DNA of 64,000 nt from Microcoleus sp. bin48.metabat.b7b8b9.023 (GTDB taxonomy: Bacteria > Cyanobacteriota > Cyanobacteriia > Cyanobacteriales > Microcoleaceae), in contig NZ_JAAFKG010000013.1 in NCBI RefSeq assembly GCF_013299185.1, positions 1-64,000 on the forward strand. Reading direction: 5' to 3'. The notes under the pieces are model-generated. The model did no database searches. It was not told the DNA's origin and saw only the letters and a list, made by a program, of their open reading frames with translations. Made by a program: the position numbers and the translations under genes. Below, in pieces: positions 45,846 to 54,450 of the stretch; position 1 is the first letter of the stretch, and the number at the start of each line of letters is the position of its first letter.

Positions 45846-46589
45846 TTAAAGAGGCTGAACTAGGGGTTTATCGGCGACTGCTTCGAGTTTTTGGGACTTC
45901 AACAATTGCGTCCACTCAGTCTTCAGCCGCGCATCATCGGGTGCGACACTACGCATTTGGGCTAAAGTCGCCAGAGTCTCGTACCAAATGCCATTTTTAG
46001 CATAAGCGATCAGCTTCGCCCTCGGGTCGGGATTTGCCAAAGCGCTCTTGAGAGTTCCTTGCGGTTCAACTCGCTGCATCCATCCTTTAATAATATAATC
46101 TCCCGATCGTTCCTGAGGATCGCAAGCCAGTGCAAACGACCAGACATATCGCTTACCAACCTCAATATTTTTTGTCTTACCTTTGTCAGAAAGGCTGACT
46201 CCCACAATTCCAGCTTTGTCAACTTTCAAACTAGATTCGTAGACTACTTCGGATTCATCTTCGTTTAGCAAAACAAACTCTACTTGAGCCGCCGGCTGAG
46301 AAACATAGACAAAAAATGTTGGCGACTCTGTGAGGGTTAAGCCAATATTGCTTTCAGGTATTAAGGGAGTAATCGATAAGCCATCCTGCAACTGACAGCC
46401 TCGATGTGCTCCCCCTTGCCGGTTCTCGGGGGCTGTTACCTCTGGCGGTGTGAAATTAACATTCTGACCCAGGGGAGTTGGTGCAGGGACAGCCTGCATC
46501 GGTGAAAACAAGCTGGGGAGAGTAATTGCGATCGCCAATACAGCGATCGCCAGTGCCGTAAAATGTAGAAAACGTTTCATTTTTTTCAC
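45846..46589 (-). CDS. DUF928 protein, array member 2
   Basis: 247 residues with the same signal peptide and domain plan as member 1 (LSITPLIPESNIGLTLTESP; IAYAKNGIWYETLATLAQMR; VADKPLVQPL). Most diverged in the middle (EFVLLNEDESEVVYESSLKV). Separate transcription from member 1 is likely given the 280-bp gap. Complete gene. Confidence 0.88.
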   Translation of the reverse strand: MKKMKRFLHFTALAIAVLAIAITLPSLFSPMQAVPAPTPLGQNVNFTPPEVTAPENRQGGAHRGCQLQDGLSITPLIPESNIGLTLTESPTFFVYVSQPAAQVEFVLLNEDESEVVYESSLKVDKAGIVGVSLSDKGKTKNIEVGKRYVWSFALACDPQERSGDYIIKGWMQRVEPQGTLKSALANPDPRAKLIAYAKNGIWYETLATLAQMRSVAPDDARLKTEWTQLLKSQKLEAVADKPLVQPL

Positions 46590-46723
46590 CAGATAGAATA
46601 AAATCAGGGTTCGGATTTTTACTCCTGACTAGGAGTAGGAATCGCAGCGGGCGATCGGTTTAATTTGTCAATCTTCAGAGCCTCAGAAGAAGGACAAAAG
46701 AAAGCCTTGAGAAATAGGGAGGC

Positions 46724-47461
46724 TTAAAAAGACTGAACTAGCGGTTGATCGGCAACTGATTCGAGTTTTTGGGACTGCAACAATTGCTTCCACTCGGCCC
46801 TGAGACTCGCATCATTGGGTGATCCTCGCCGCATTTGGGCTAGAGTACCAATTGTATCGTACCAAATATTATTTTCAGCATAAGCGATCGCCAAGGCCAT
46901 AGGGTCAGGATTTGCCAAATTTTTCTTGAGAGTTTCCTCGGGTTCAATGCGCTTCACAAACCCTTTAACAAAATAATTTCCCGACGGATCGTCATTGCAA
47001 GCCACGGAAAACGACCACTGATACCGCTGGTTAACCTCCAGAGATTTTTTGCCCTCCCCTTTGTTAGGAATACTGACCTCAATTATCCCCGGTTTTTCAA
47101 CTTTGAAAGTCGTTTTATAAGCATCGATTCCTTTTCCATCGTCAGCTTGCAACGTAAACTCGACTTGAGTCGAAGGGTGAGAAACATAGGCCAAGAATGT
47201 TGGCGATTCTGCTATGGTTAAACCATCATTGCTTTTAGGTATTAAAGGAACAATAGATAAATCCTTCGGACAAGCATTCCCTCGATGCGTCGCCGATTGC
47301 CTGTTGTCGGGGGCGTCTACATCGGGAGGTTTAAATTTAACATTCTGACTCAGCAGCATTGGTGCAGGCACAGCCTGCATCGGTGGCAGGAAACTGGGGA
47401 GACTAAGTGCGATCGCACATACAGCGATCGCGAGTGCAGTAAAATGTAGAAAACGTTTCAT
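46724..47461 (-). CDS. DUF928 protein, array member 3
   Basis: 245 residues. Signal peptide with LPPMQAVPAP, then LSIVPLIPKSNDGLTIAESP, FKVEKPGIIEVSIPNKG, AYAENNIWYDTIGTLAQMR and VADQPLVQSF. Closest to member 1 in the core. Complete; separated from member 2 by about 135 bp. Confidence 0.88.
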   Translation of the reverse strand: MKRFLHFTALAIAVCAIALSLPSFLPPMQAVPAPMLLSQNVKFKPPDVDAPDNRQSATHRGNACPKDLSIVPLIPKSNDGLTIAESPTFLAYVSHPSTQVEFTLQADDGKGIDAYKTTFKVEKPGIIEVSIPNKGEGKKSLEVNQRYQWSFSVACNDDPSGNYFVKGFVKRIEPEETLKKNLANPDPMALAIAYAENNIWYDTIGTLAQMRRGSPNDASLRAEWKQLLQSQKLESVADQPLVQSF

Positions 47462-47599
47462 TTTTTCACCAACCTTATAGATATATTATAGATCTCGTCT
47501 CTACTGTTAGTCCGGAGTTCTCAGCCCGGGCGCGATCCGGTCAAGTTTTGATTGTTCGCATCGCCATCAAAAGAAGGAAAAAAGTTCAATAAATAGCGA

Positions 47600-48012
47600 T
47601 TTTTAAAGAGACTCAACCAGCGATTGACCTACCACTGATTCCAGTCCTTGGGACTGCAACAATTAGGTCTACTTGGCTCTGGGTCTCGCATATCTCGGTG
47701 TCTGTCGCCGCATTTGGGTTCAAGTAGCGAGAGTTTCGTACCAAATCTCATTTTTAGCATAAACTTCGAGCCACGTCATCGGGTCGGGATTTGCCAAATC
47801 GCTATTGAGAGTTGGCTGGGGTGCGATGCGCTGTACGAACCCTTTAACAACTGTATCTGCCATCTGCCGATCGAGCGTCTGGTTCGCAAATCATCGAAAA
47901 CGATCGCACGTAACGCTTGCCAACTTCCAGTGATTTGTTGCTGTCGCCCGTAGCGAGAATGCTAATTTCAACAATCCCGGATTCATCAACTTTAAATGTT
48001 TTTTGGTACATA
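47600..48012 (-). pseudogene. Broken fourth DUF928 copy
   Basis: On the minus strand the sequence reads YQKTFKVDESGIVEISI..., KSLEVGKRYVRSFSM in one frame and then, after a shift, pieces matching the IWYDT..AQMR and SLVESF-like end of the family. The signal peptide and first third are gone. Frameshifts and internal stops separate the matching blocks. Fourth member of the array, nearest the CHASE2 gene. Confidence 0.8.
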
Positions 48013-48322
48013 AATTTTTTCTCCCTGCTGGCGACCAATATTTTTGAGAAGCTAGTCTCACACCGCAGATACAGAATTTGAAGCTTGACAAATCAATAAC
48101 ATTAATTAATTGGAGCTGCAACTGGATTCTGGGGACGGTAAATCCAGCGGTCGAGGTCGCGAGTGTGATTCCATATACATTTCGCTACCAGCGAACTGTA
48201 AAGTTTTGTTACAAATCGGTCGGAGTTTCCGGGTGTTCTAAGATGGAAGAAGTCTCGTGTAGGTGCCGACAAGCAACATAACTGCTGTTCGGTGAAACGA
48301 CTCAAAATTTTATAATCTGGCA
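48013..48322. other. Spacer upstream of the CHASE2 gene
   Basis: About 310 bp without a gene. It should hold the promoter of the CHASE2 gene and once held the missing 5' part of the broken DUF928 copy; no homology to it is obvious by eye. Confidence 0.4.
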
Positions 48323-50095
48323 ATGACTAAAATATCTAACAAATTTCTATCTGACAAAATTCGTTGGGCAGCGGCTCAATTGAGTCAACTGTATAAACCA
48401 TCACTAACAGTTGTTAGCTCTGTATTAATTGGAAGCGCGGCAGTAACATTATGGTTGGGTGGGGCTAGGCACCTAGGAATACTGGAACCAGCAGAATTAA
48501 GCGCTTACGACCAAATGCTGAGATGGCGTCCCGACGAAAAGCCAGATCCGCGCTTGCTAATTGTGGGGATTACCGAAGCAGACATTCAGAAACTAAAGCA
48601 GTGGCCGATATCCGATCGCAAAATAGCTGAAATATTACAAAAACTAGAAAAAATGCAGCCGGCAGTCATCGGCTTAGACGTACTGCGAGATGTACCTTTA
48701 GGAGAGGGGCGCGAGGAATTAACTAAAGTTTTACAAAAAAGCGATCGAATTATCGGGGTATGTTTAGTCACCGACGGAGGCCCCGACACTCCCGGTTCTC
48801 CCCCTCCTCCGGGAATACCAGCAAACCGGGTGGGATTTGCAGATTTTGGAATCGATCCGGGCGGCATACTCCGCAGGGCTTTATTATTTATGAAACCACC
48901 GATAATTAAGGGCGATAACTCGGTAGAAAAACATCTTTGCAATGACAATTTTCAAGTTTTAACTTCCTTCAACCTCCAGCTATCACTCCGCTACTTGCAA
49001 AAGTATAAAATTTTCCCCAGACTGGGAGCAGATCAATCTTTATGGCTGGGAAAAACTAATTTAAAAAAATTAAAAAGCAATGACGGAGGATACAGCAATA
49101 TCGATGCGAGGGGATATCAAATACTAATTAACTATCACTCCAGAAACCAAGTTGCAAACAAAGTTACAATTAGCGATGTTTTACAAGGGAAAGTCAATCC
49201 GAATTTAGTGAAAGATAAAATAGTGCTGATCGGTTACACATCAGAAACCGTTAAAGATATATTTTATACTCCTTACAGTGGACAGCAGCAAAAAAACCAA
49301 TTCATGCCGGGGATCGTGGTACACGCACAAGTAATCAGCCAAATTTTGAGTGCTGTTTTAGACAAGAGACCGATGTTTTGGTTTTGGCCGGAATGGGCAG
49401 AAATCCTGTGGATTGCAGGATGGTCAATTGTGGGAGGAACCGTGGCATCGCGGATGGCTCACCCATGGAAGCTGGCGCTGACATTCGCAGCAATACTGTC
49501 GGGGTGTGGCGCGATCGGTTTTGGGATTTTTCTGTTGGGAGGGTGGGTGCCTGTAGCAGCGCCAGCCTTAGCATTAATCCTAACTGGTGGCAGCATTGTA
49601 TCAGCAGACAGATTTAATAAATCGGGATACGGGAAAGCAATTACCGATCGCGTAAAACAAGTATTCAAAATCGAAATAGACCAAGCCCAAAAAGAACAAC
49701 AAGTTGCAGACATTGTAGAATCAGATTTCTTTAAAGAATTGCAGCTCAAGAAAGATGAACTCAAAAGTAGTAAAAAAGATACCTCTGAAAAAACTCCCTC
49801 GGATCCCCAAGAAATAACGGTGGGTAATGTGGATCTTCCCCAGGCCCAAAGCGACGCAGACGAATTCTTAGCTCAGTTGCAGCTAAAAGCTAAACAGCAG
49901 AAGCAGCGGGCCGCGGCGACTGCATCGGAAAGCGACTCAAAAACAGAAAGCGCGATCGATCCTGGCGCGAGTGCTAGTTCTGGCGAAACCGAACCCGATG
50001 AGGGGTTCAGCGATTTGCAAGCCAGGGCAAAGCAGATGCGGCAGCGCCGGAAGGCAGACAAGAAGATCGAAGAGGAAAAAATTGATACTTTATGA
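48323..50095 (+). CDS. CHASE2-domain membrane protein without a known output domain
   Basis: 590 residues. One N-terminal membrane helix (about 27-46), an extracytoplasmic CHASE2 sensor (about 55-360: AELSAYDQMLRWRPDEKPD, LLIVGITEADI, VIGLDVLRDVPLG, VGFADFGIDPGGILRRALL, KDKIVLIGYTS), then two or three helices (about 365-440). Instead of the usual cyclase, kinase or other enzyme, the C-terminus is a charged, Gln/Lys/Ser-rich coiled coil ending QRRKADKKIEEEKIDTL. Sensor of an unknown ligand, probably working with the neighbouring DUF928 proteins; how it signals is open. Confidence 0.88.
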   Translation: MTKISNKFLSDKIRWAAAQLSQLYKPSLTVVSSVLIGSAAVTLWLGGARHLGILEPAELSAYDQMLRWRPDEKPDPRLLIVGITEADIQKLKQWPISDRKIAEILQKLEKMQPAVIGLDVLRDVPLGEGREELTKVLQKSDRIIGVCLVTDGGPDTPGSPPPPGIPANRVGFADFGIDPGGILRRALLFMKPPIIKGDNSVEKHLCNDNFQVLTSFNLQLSLRYLQKYKIFPRLGADQSLWLGKTNLKKLKSNDGGYSNIDARGYQILINYHSRNQVANKVTISDVLQGKVNPNLVKDKIVLIGYTSETVKDIFYTPYSGQQQKNQFMPGIVVHAQVISQILSAVLDKRPMFWFWPEWAEILWIAGWSIVGGTVASRMAHPWKLALTFAAILSGCGAIGFGIFLLGGWVPVAAPALALILTGGSIVSADRFNKSGYGKAITDRVKQVFKIEIDQAQKEQQVADIVESDFFKELQLKKDELKSSKKDTSEKTPSDPQEITVGNVDLPQAQSDADEFLAQLQLKAKQQKQRAAATASESDSKTESAIDPGASASSGETEPDEGFSDLQARAKQMRQRRKADKKIEEEKIDTL

Positions 50096-50483
50096 TATAT
50101 GATGCGATCGTGAATTGCATAATAATTGATTGTCCGCGTTTCTCCCTGTCATCGTTGTAGAATCTACGGTCAAATATGATTTACATTCCGTTTTGACGGT
50201 GTTAAGCCTAGTTGACTAATTACTACGCCCTGTATCTATTTTACCTATCGGGTTATTGAGATTACTTTTGGTTGTAGACTACAATCCGATCTACCTCTCA
50301 TTAATGCCTTCTTTTCTAGAGTCTGATTGATTGGCAGACTTCGTAGCTAAGCAGGGTTCCCAACTATAGAGGACATAAATCAACAACTGAATCTAAATAA
50401 AAGTCCAGCATCTCAAAAACTTGAAAGTCCATAAATGATTAGACTTAAAGAGATAATTGTTTAATCTTTGCAATACGCCTATC
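50096..50483. other. Spacer between the CHASE2 and ParA-like genes
   Basis: About 390 bp, AT-rich, no gene or repeat recognised. It should contain the promoter for the ParA-like ATPase. Confidence 0.4.
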
Positions 50484-51242
50484 ATGTCCAAAATCATCTC
50501 TGTCCACTCTTACCGGGGTGGCACTGGCAAATCTAACATGACTGCAAACCTGGCATCTATTATCGCTCGCGGCGGAAACAGGGTCGCCATTGTGGACACA
50601 GACATTCAATCGCCCGGGATTCACGTGCTGTTCGGTTTCAGCGAGAACAACATGGATCGCTGCCTCAACGATTACCTGTGGGGCCGGTGTCCGATCTCGG
50701 ATACGGCCTACAATGTGAGTTCGCTGCTGCCAAAATTAGCCCGTAACGGCAGCCTCTACCTGATTCCTTCGAGCATTAAAGCAGGGGAGATAGCGCGAGT
50801 TTTGCGGGAAGGCTACGACGTGGGACTGCTTACGGACGGCTTTCAAGAACTGATCGACGTTCTGAACTTAGACTACCTATTTATCGACACGCACCCAGGA
50901 CTCAACGAAGAAACCCTGCTCAGCATCACGATTTCGGACATCCTGCTGCTGATTCTGCGTCCGGATCAGCAAGATTTTCAGGGAACGGCTGTCACGGTAG
51001 ATGTGGCCCGCAAATTAGAAGTTCCCAAGATTTTGATCGCGATCAACAAAGCGCCAGAATCCTTGGATTTCGAGGATTTGAAGCAGCAAGTAGAGAGTAT
51101 TTACAACATCCCAGTTGGAGGGGTGCTGCCCCACAGCGACAAGATGATGCTGTTAGCCAGCAAGGGGGTGTTTGCCCTGCACTTCCCTAAAGACCCTCTA
51201 ACTCAAGTGGTGGAAGGGATTGCCAAACAGATTTTGGGATAA
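50484..51242 (+). CDS. ParA/MinD-family ATPase
   Basis: About 252 residues from the ATG at 50484 (MSKIISVHS); an ATG at 50457 would add nine unrelated residues. Deviant Walker A SYRGGTGKSNM: the signature lysine usually two residues before GGxGK is Arg here. Switch I-like VDTDIQSPGIHVLFG, Walker B/switch II LFIDTHPGLNEE, and INKAPESLD near the C-terminus, ending in the MinD/ParA helix VVEGIAKQILG. No ParB or MinE partner adjacent. It may localise another protein rather than act in division. Confidence 0.85.
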   Translation: MSKIISVHSYRGGTGKSNMTANLASIIARGGNRVAIVDTDIQSPGIHVLFGFSENNMDRCLNDYLWGRCPISDTAYNVSSLLPKLARNGSLYLIPSSIKAGEIARVLREGYDVGLLTDGFQELIDVLNLDYLFIDTHPGLNEETLLSITISDILLLILRPDQQDFQGTAVTVDVARKLEVPKILIAINKAPESLDFEDLKQQVESIYNIPVGGVLPHSDKMMLLASKGVFALHFPKDPLTQVVEGIAKQILG

Positions 51243-51261
51243 TTTGGTGTAAGGACAGCGG

Positions 51262-51625
51262 TTGACATCCTCACCGCCCTAAAAGTGCGGTGATTCCTAA
51301 ACCTCACGATTTAGGTTTCTGCTTCATAGCAACTGCCTCCACCCTCCAAGGAGTTTTATGGTCTTACGCTCGCTCCACAGACTAACCCCGCTAGTCCAGC
51401 GGTTTTTATGTGTCGAAAACCTTAAAAGGAATTCTTGGTGCTGTGCGTGATTCTAGGGATGTTCACCATTGCCCCGTCCTCTTTTCCCGGTCTACCGATT
51501 TTGCTGCGCCGCCGGATACATCCGGGCTTCGCCCGCCCGAGCTGTCTGATCCATCGTCACGGGTGGGTCATTGACCATCTAGATTTTAACACAAAGCCGT
51601 CCTAGAAGGACGGGGTTTCCAACCC
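51262..51625 (-). mobile_element. ORF-less IS200/IS605-like element with terminal hairpins
   Basis: Read on the minus strand, it starts with a hairpin CCGTCCTTCTAGGACGG (51597-51613) and ends with GAATCACCGCACTTTTAGGG plus CGGTGAGGATGTCAA (51262-51296), the hairpin and TGTCAA end typical of tnpB elements. Just before the end, GAAGCAGAAACCTAAATCGT matches the usual 3' region after tnpB. No transposase or tnpB frame fits in 360 bp. I infer a non-autonomous element that keeps the omega-RNA part. The same start hairpin is repeated at about 61966. Confidence 0.65.
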
Positions 51626-51634
51626 AATTTTCTG

Positions 51635-51832
51635 ATGAAGGTTGACGAGAGCGAGTTGCAGTCTCAATTACTGGGGCGCGATTTCCTGCAAGCGCGATCG
51701 CTCGTTGCTGCAGAGGAACTTTTTCGGCGACAATATTTGCTTGAGGAGTCAGGAGAATGGCGACAAAATGAGATACAAATAGATTATGAGAATTTGTTAA
51801 AAAACTTTAGGAGGAGAACTCATGGATTTTGA
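51635..51832 (+). CDS. Short unknown frame between the IS element and psbY
   Basis: 65 residues (MKVDESELQSQLLGRDFLQA start), hydrophilic and helical. It overlaps psbY by 11 bases, and the psbY ribosome-binding site lies in it. It begins 10 bp beyond the IS-like element end, so it may be the remains of a gene cut by that element, or chance. No family recognised. Confidence 0.3.
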   Translation: MKVDESELQSQLLGRDFLQARSLVAAEELFRRQYLLEESGEWRQNEIQIDYENLLKNFRRRTHGF

Positions 51833-51947
51833 CTGGCGCATACTAATAGTATTGAGTCCGGTTTTGTTGGCGGGCGGCTGGGCTGCTTACAACGTCGGCA
51901 CTATAGCTCTCAAACAAGTTGAGAAATTGTTGAATAAGGAAACTTAA
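51822..51947 (+). CDS. psbY: Photosystem II protein PsbY
   Basis: 41 residues: MDFDWRILIVLSPVLLAGGW then AAYNVGTIALKQVEKLL. A single membrane helix with the DWR..VL.PVL.A.GWA.FN.G pattern of cyanobacterial PsbY, a low-molecular-mass subunit at the edge of photosystem II near cytochrome b559. Strong ribosome-binding site AGGAGGAG just upstream. Confidence 0.9.
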   Translation: MDFDWRILIVLSPVLLAGGWAAYNVGTIALKQVEKLLNKET

Positions 51948-52368
51948 ACTCAGCATTTTCACCGTAATTTTGCAGCCGACTGTTTGTTGAGATACAAAAA
52001 CAGTCGGCTGATTTGTGCATTGGCTCTGATGAGAAGCAGGGCTGATGCCATTTTTGATTTGGGCATTAAAGATTTTCGACGATCGATAACCCCGCCCAAA
52101 AACCGGTACCGTGCCCCTGAAGCTATGAGTGTGCAGAACCCAAAATTTTAGACTCCTGTTCCTGCTCGGGTGATGAATATGTGAAGTAAACCTAAAGTCT
52201 AAAACTTGTTCGGTCGCTCCGGTCGAAGAATCTAAAATCTAAAATCGAAGCACTTACTGCATAAGGATTTGGAACGCCGAGATATAGTTGCATCCTGTTT
52301 GGGAACTTGTTTGATGTTTGGCCCGGAGATCGCAATGTACGACTCCAGACAGATAGAGCGAAAGCCAC
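51948..52368. other. Spacer downstream of psbY
   Basis: About 420 bp without a clear gene. An inverted pair AACAGTCGGCTG / CAGCCGACTGTT around 51970-52015 directly behind psbY (CAGCCGACTGTTTGTTG...AAAAACAGTCGGCTGATTTG) is a probable psbY terminator. Later AAATCTA runs. Confidence 0.5.
51972..52012 (+). terminator. Probable psbY terminator hairpin
   Basis: CAGCCGACTGTTT and AAACAGTCGGCTG form a 13-bp stem about 25 bp after the psbY stop, followed by a T-containing stretch. Confidence 0.65.
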
Positions 52369-52620
52369 TTAAAAGTTATAAATAAACTTGTGCATAAACT
52401 GGGTGCGATCGACCAAAATAGTCAGCAGCAAACGATCCTGGGTAAGAGATCCCAATTGACCGCAGTGCTGGCAAGGGTGTAAGTGGGGAGCTTGATATTT
52501 TGCGATCGCCTCAGCATTTGTGATGAGATTGCGACACAAATATTTAGCAAGCACGTTCCAGCAGAAAATATGAGACAATCGCAAAAGTATTTGCCCTGAA
52601 AATCGCCCAACAAACTGCAA
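52369..52620 (-). CDS. Possible small protein, divergent from malQ
   Basis: 83 residues only if a TTG start is used. The segment HPCQHCGQLGSLTQDRLLL with a C-x2-C pair looks protein-like and could bind zinc, and RTQFMHKF ends it. No ribosome-binding site and no family recognised. Weak call. Confidence 0.35.
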   Translation of the reverse strand: MQFVGRFSGQILLRLSHIFCWNVLAKYLCRNLITNAEAIAKYQAPHLHPCQHCGQLGSLTQDRLLLTILVDRTQFMHKFIYNF

Positions 52621-52685
52621 AGTTTAACCTGTAGGGAATATCGGTCAAATTGTCAATGTTTAACTCCTATATCTTTAGATAGATT

Positions 52686-54194
52686 ATGCTTTTTCCCCGA
52701 GCTAGCGGCATTTTACTCCACCCGACATCTTTTCCCAGCCGATTTGGCGTTGGGGATATGGGAATAGAAGCATATCGCTTTATTGACTTTTTAGTAGAGA
52801 GCGACCAGCAATACTGGCAGATATTGCCGCTGGGCCCGACAGGATACGGCAATTCTCCTTATTCGTGCTATTCAGCAATGGCAGGAAATCCGCTGATGCT
52901 GAGCCCGGAAATTCTGCGGGACGAGCAATTGCTCAGCGATGAAGATTTAGCTCATTCGCCGGAATTTCCCCTGGATACAGTAGAATTCGATCGCGCGATC
53001 GCACACAAAATACCCCTGCTCAAAAAAGCCTGCGAAAACTTCAAAGCGAAAGCATCGCCGGTGCAGCAAAGAGAATTCTCGGCTTTTTGCGAGAGCAAAG
53101 CGACTTGGCTGGAAGATTATGCCTTATTTATGGCACTAAAAGACAGCTTCAACGGCACGAGCTGGCACACTTGGGAACCAGAAATTGCACAGCGCCAACC
53201 GGAGGCGCTAGACAAGTGGCGGCAGCAGCTACATAATGAGATTTATTACTACAAATACGTGCAGTTCGAGTTTTTCCGCCAGTGGACTGAGTTGAAACGC
53301 TATGCGAACCTGCGCGACATTAAAATTATTGGTGACATTCCGATTTATGTCGCTCACGACAGTGCTGATGTGTGGTCGCATCCGGACTTGTTTTGTTTGG
53401 ATGAAGCAACTGGAGAACCAGCTTTGATGGCGGGAGTTCCGCCGGATTACTTCAGCGCAACAGGTCAATTGTGGGGCAATCCTGTTTACAATTGGGAGGC
53501 TTTGGAAGCAACTAATTTTCAGTGGTGGGTGCAGCGTTTTGAGGCGATTTTCGCTTATGTAGATGTGACTCGGATCGACCACTTTCGAGGATTTGATGCT
53601 TACTGGGCGGTGAAACGCGGGCAGGAAACTGCGATCGACGGAGAGTGGATTAATGCGCCGGGAACGGCTTTGTTTGAGGTAATTAACGAGAAGTTCGGCA
53701 ATTTGCCGATTATCGCTGAGGATTTGGGGGTAATTACTCCGGAAGTGGAAGCTTTGCGCGATCGGTTTGAGTTTCCCGGAATGAAGATTTTGCAGTTTGC
53801 TTTCGGTGCGGGGCCTGGCGATCCTTTTTTGCCTTTCAATTATGTTCGTAACTGTGTAGTTTACACGGGTACCCACGACAACGACACGACTGTTGGCTGG
53901 TTCAATCAACTGCAAAACTACGAAAGAGATGAGGTTTTGCGTTATTTGGGCTGCATCGATCCCCAAGGAATTCACTGGTCTTTAATCCGCATGGGTTGGT
54001 TTTCTATTGCTAATTTGGCGATCGTGCCCTTTCAAGATTTGTTGGGTTTGGATACCGACGCGCGGATGAATTTTCCGGGGAAAGCAGAGGGAAATTGGGG
54101 CTGGCGGTATCGGCGCGAAGCTTTGAATTGGGAGGTGCGCGATCGGCTCAAAACCATGACTTACATCTGCGGGCGCGCTCCCCAGAAAAATTGA
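52686..54194 (+). CDS. malQ: 4-alpha-glucanotransferase (amylomaltase)
   Basis: 502 residues, GH77. It rearranges alpha-1,4-glucan chains in glycogen and maltodextrin use. Seen: RASGILLHPTSFPSRFGVGD start, WQILPLGPTGYGNSPY, DIPIYVAHDSADVW, GVPPDYFSATGQLWGNPVYNW, nucleophile region RIDHFRGFDAYW, IIAEDLGVITPEV (acid Glu), and YTGTHDNDTTVGWF. Full length, cytoplasmic. Single gene. Confidence 0.97.
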   Translation: MLFPRASGILLHPTSFPSRFGVGDMGIEAYRFIDFLVESDQQYWQILPLGPTGYGNSPYSCYSAMAGNPLMLSPEILRDEQLLSDEDLAHSPEFPLDTVEFDRAIAHKIPLLKKACENFKAKASPVQQREFSAFCESKATWLEDYALFMALKDSFNGTSWHTWEPEIAQRQPEALDKWRQQLHNEIYYYKYVQFEFFRQWTELKRYANLRDIKIIGDIPIYVAHDSADVWSHPDLFCLDEATGEPALMAGVPPDYFSATGQLWGNPVYNWEALEATNFQWWVQRFEAIFAYVDVTRIDHFRGFDAYWAVKRGQETAIDGEWINAPGTALFEVINEKFGNLPIIAEDLGVITPEVEALRDRFEFPGMKILQFAFGAGPGDPFLPFNYVRNCVVYTGTHDNDTTVGWFNQLQNYERDEVLRYLGCIDPQGIHWSLIRMGWFSIANLAIVPFQDLLGLDTDARMNFPGKAEGNWGWRYRREALNWEVRDRLKTMTYICGRAPQKN

Positions 54195-54274
54195 ACAAAC
54201 ATTGGTAGTGGGTAATTGGTAATTGGTATTTGGTAATCATATCGTGTCCGATCGATCGACCGCAATCAGATTGG

Positions 54275-54332
54275 TTTGTAGTGCGGACTTCAGTCCGCTA
54301 TACGGTGGCGGACTGAAGTCCGCACTACGAAC
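54275..54332. repeat. GTAGTGCGGACTTCAGTCCGC hairpin repeat
   Basis: Arms 54278-54298 and 54308-54328 are perfect 21-bp inverted copies. Located about 80 bp after the malQ stop; same family as the repeats at 961 and 59100, with GCGGAC in place of GAGGAC. Confidence 0.9.
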
Positions 54333-54450
54333 TGTGATTGTTATGGTAATCGACCTGACATGATATCAGTCAATAAAGACCGACATTCTAATTAAAAAAT
54401 GTGGAGTTCCAGCCATTCCCAATTACCGATTCCCGATTCCCGATTACCGA

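Noticed and set aside
53229-53975. Long minus-strand frame of 248 codons opposite malQ
   Set aside because: No start signal or domain, and malQ is unequivocal on the plus strand.
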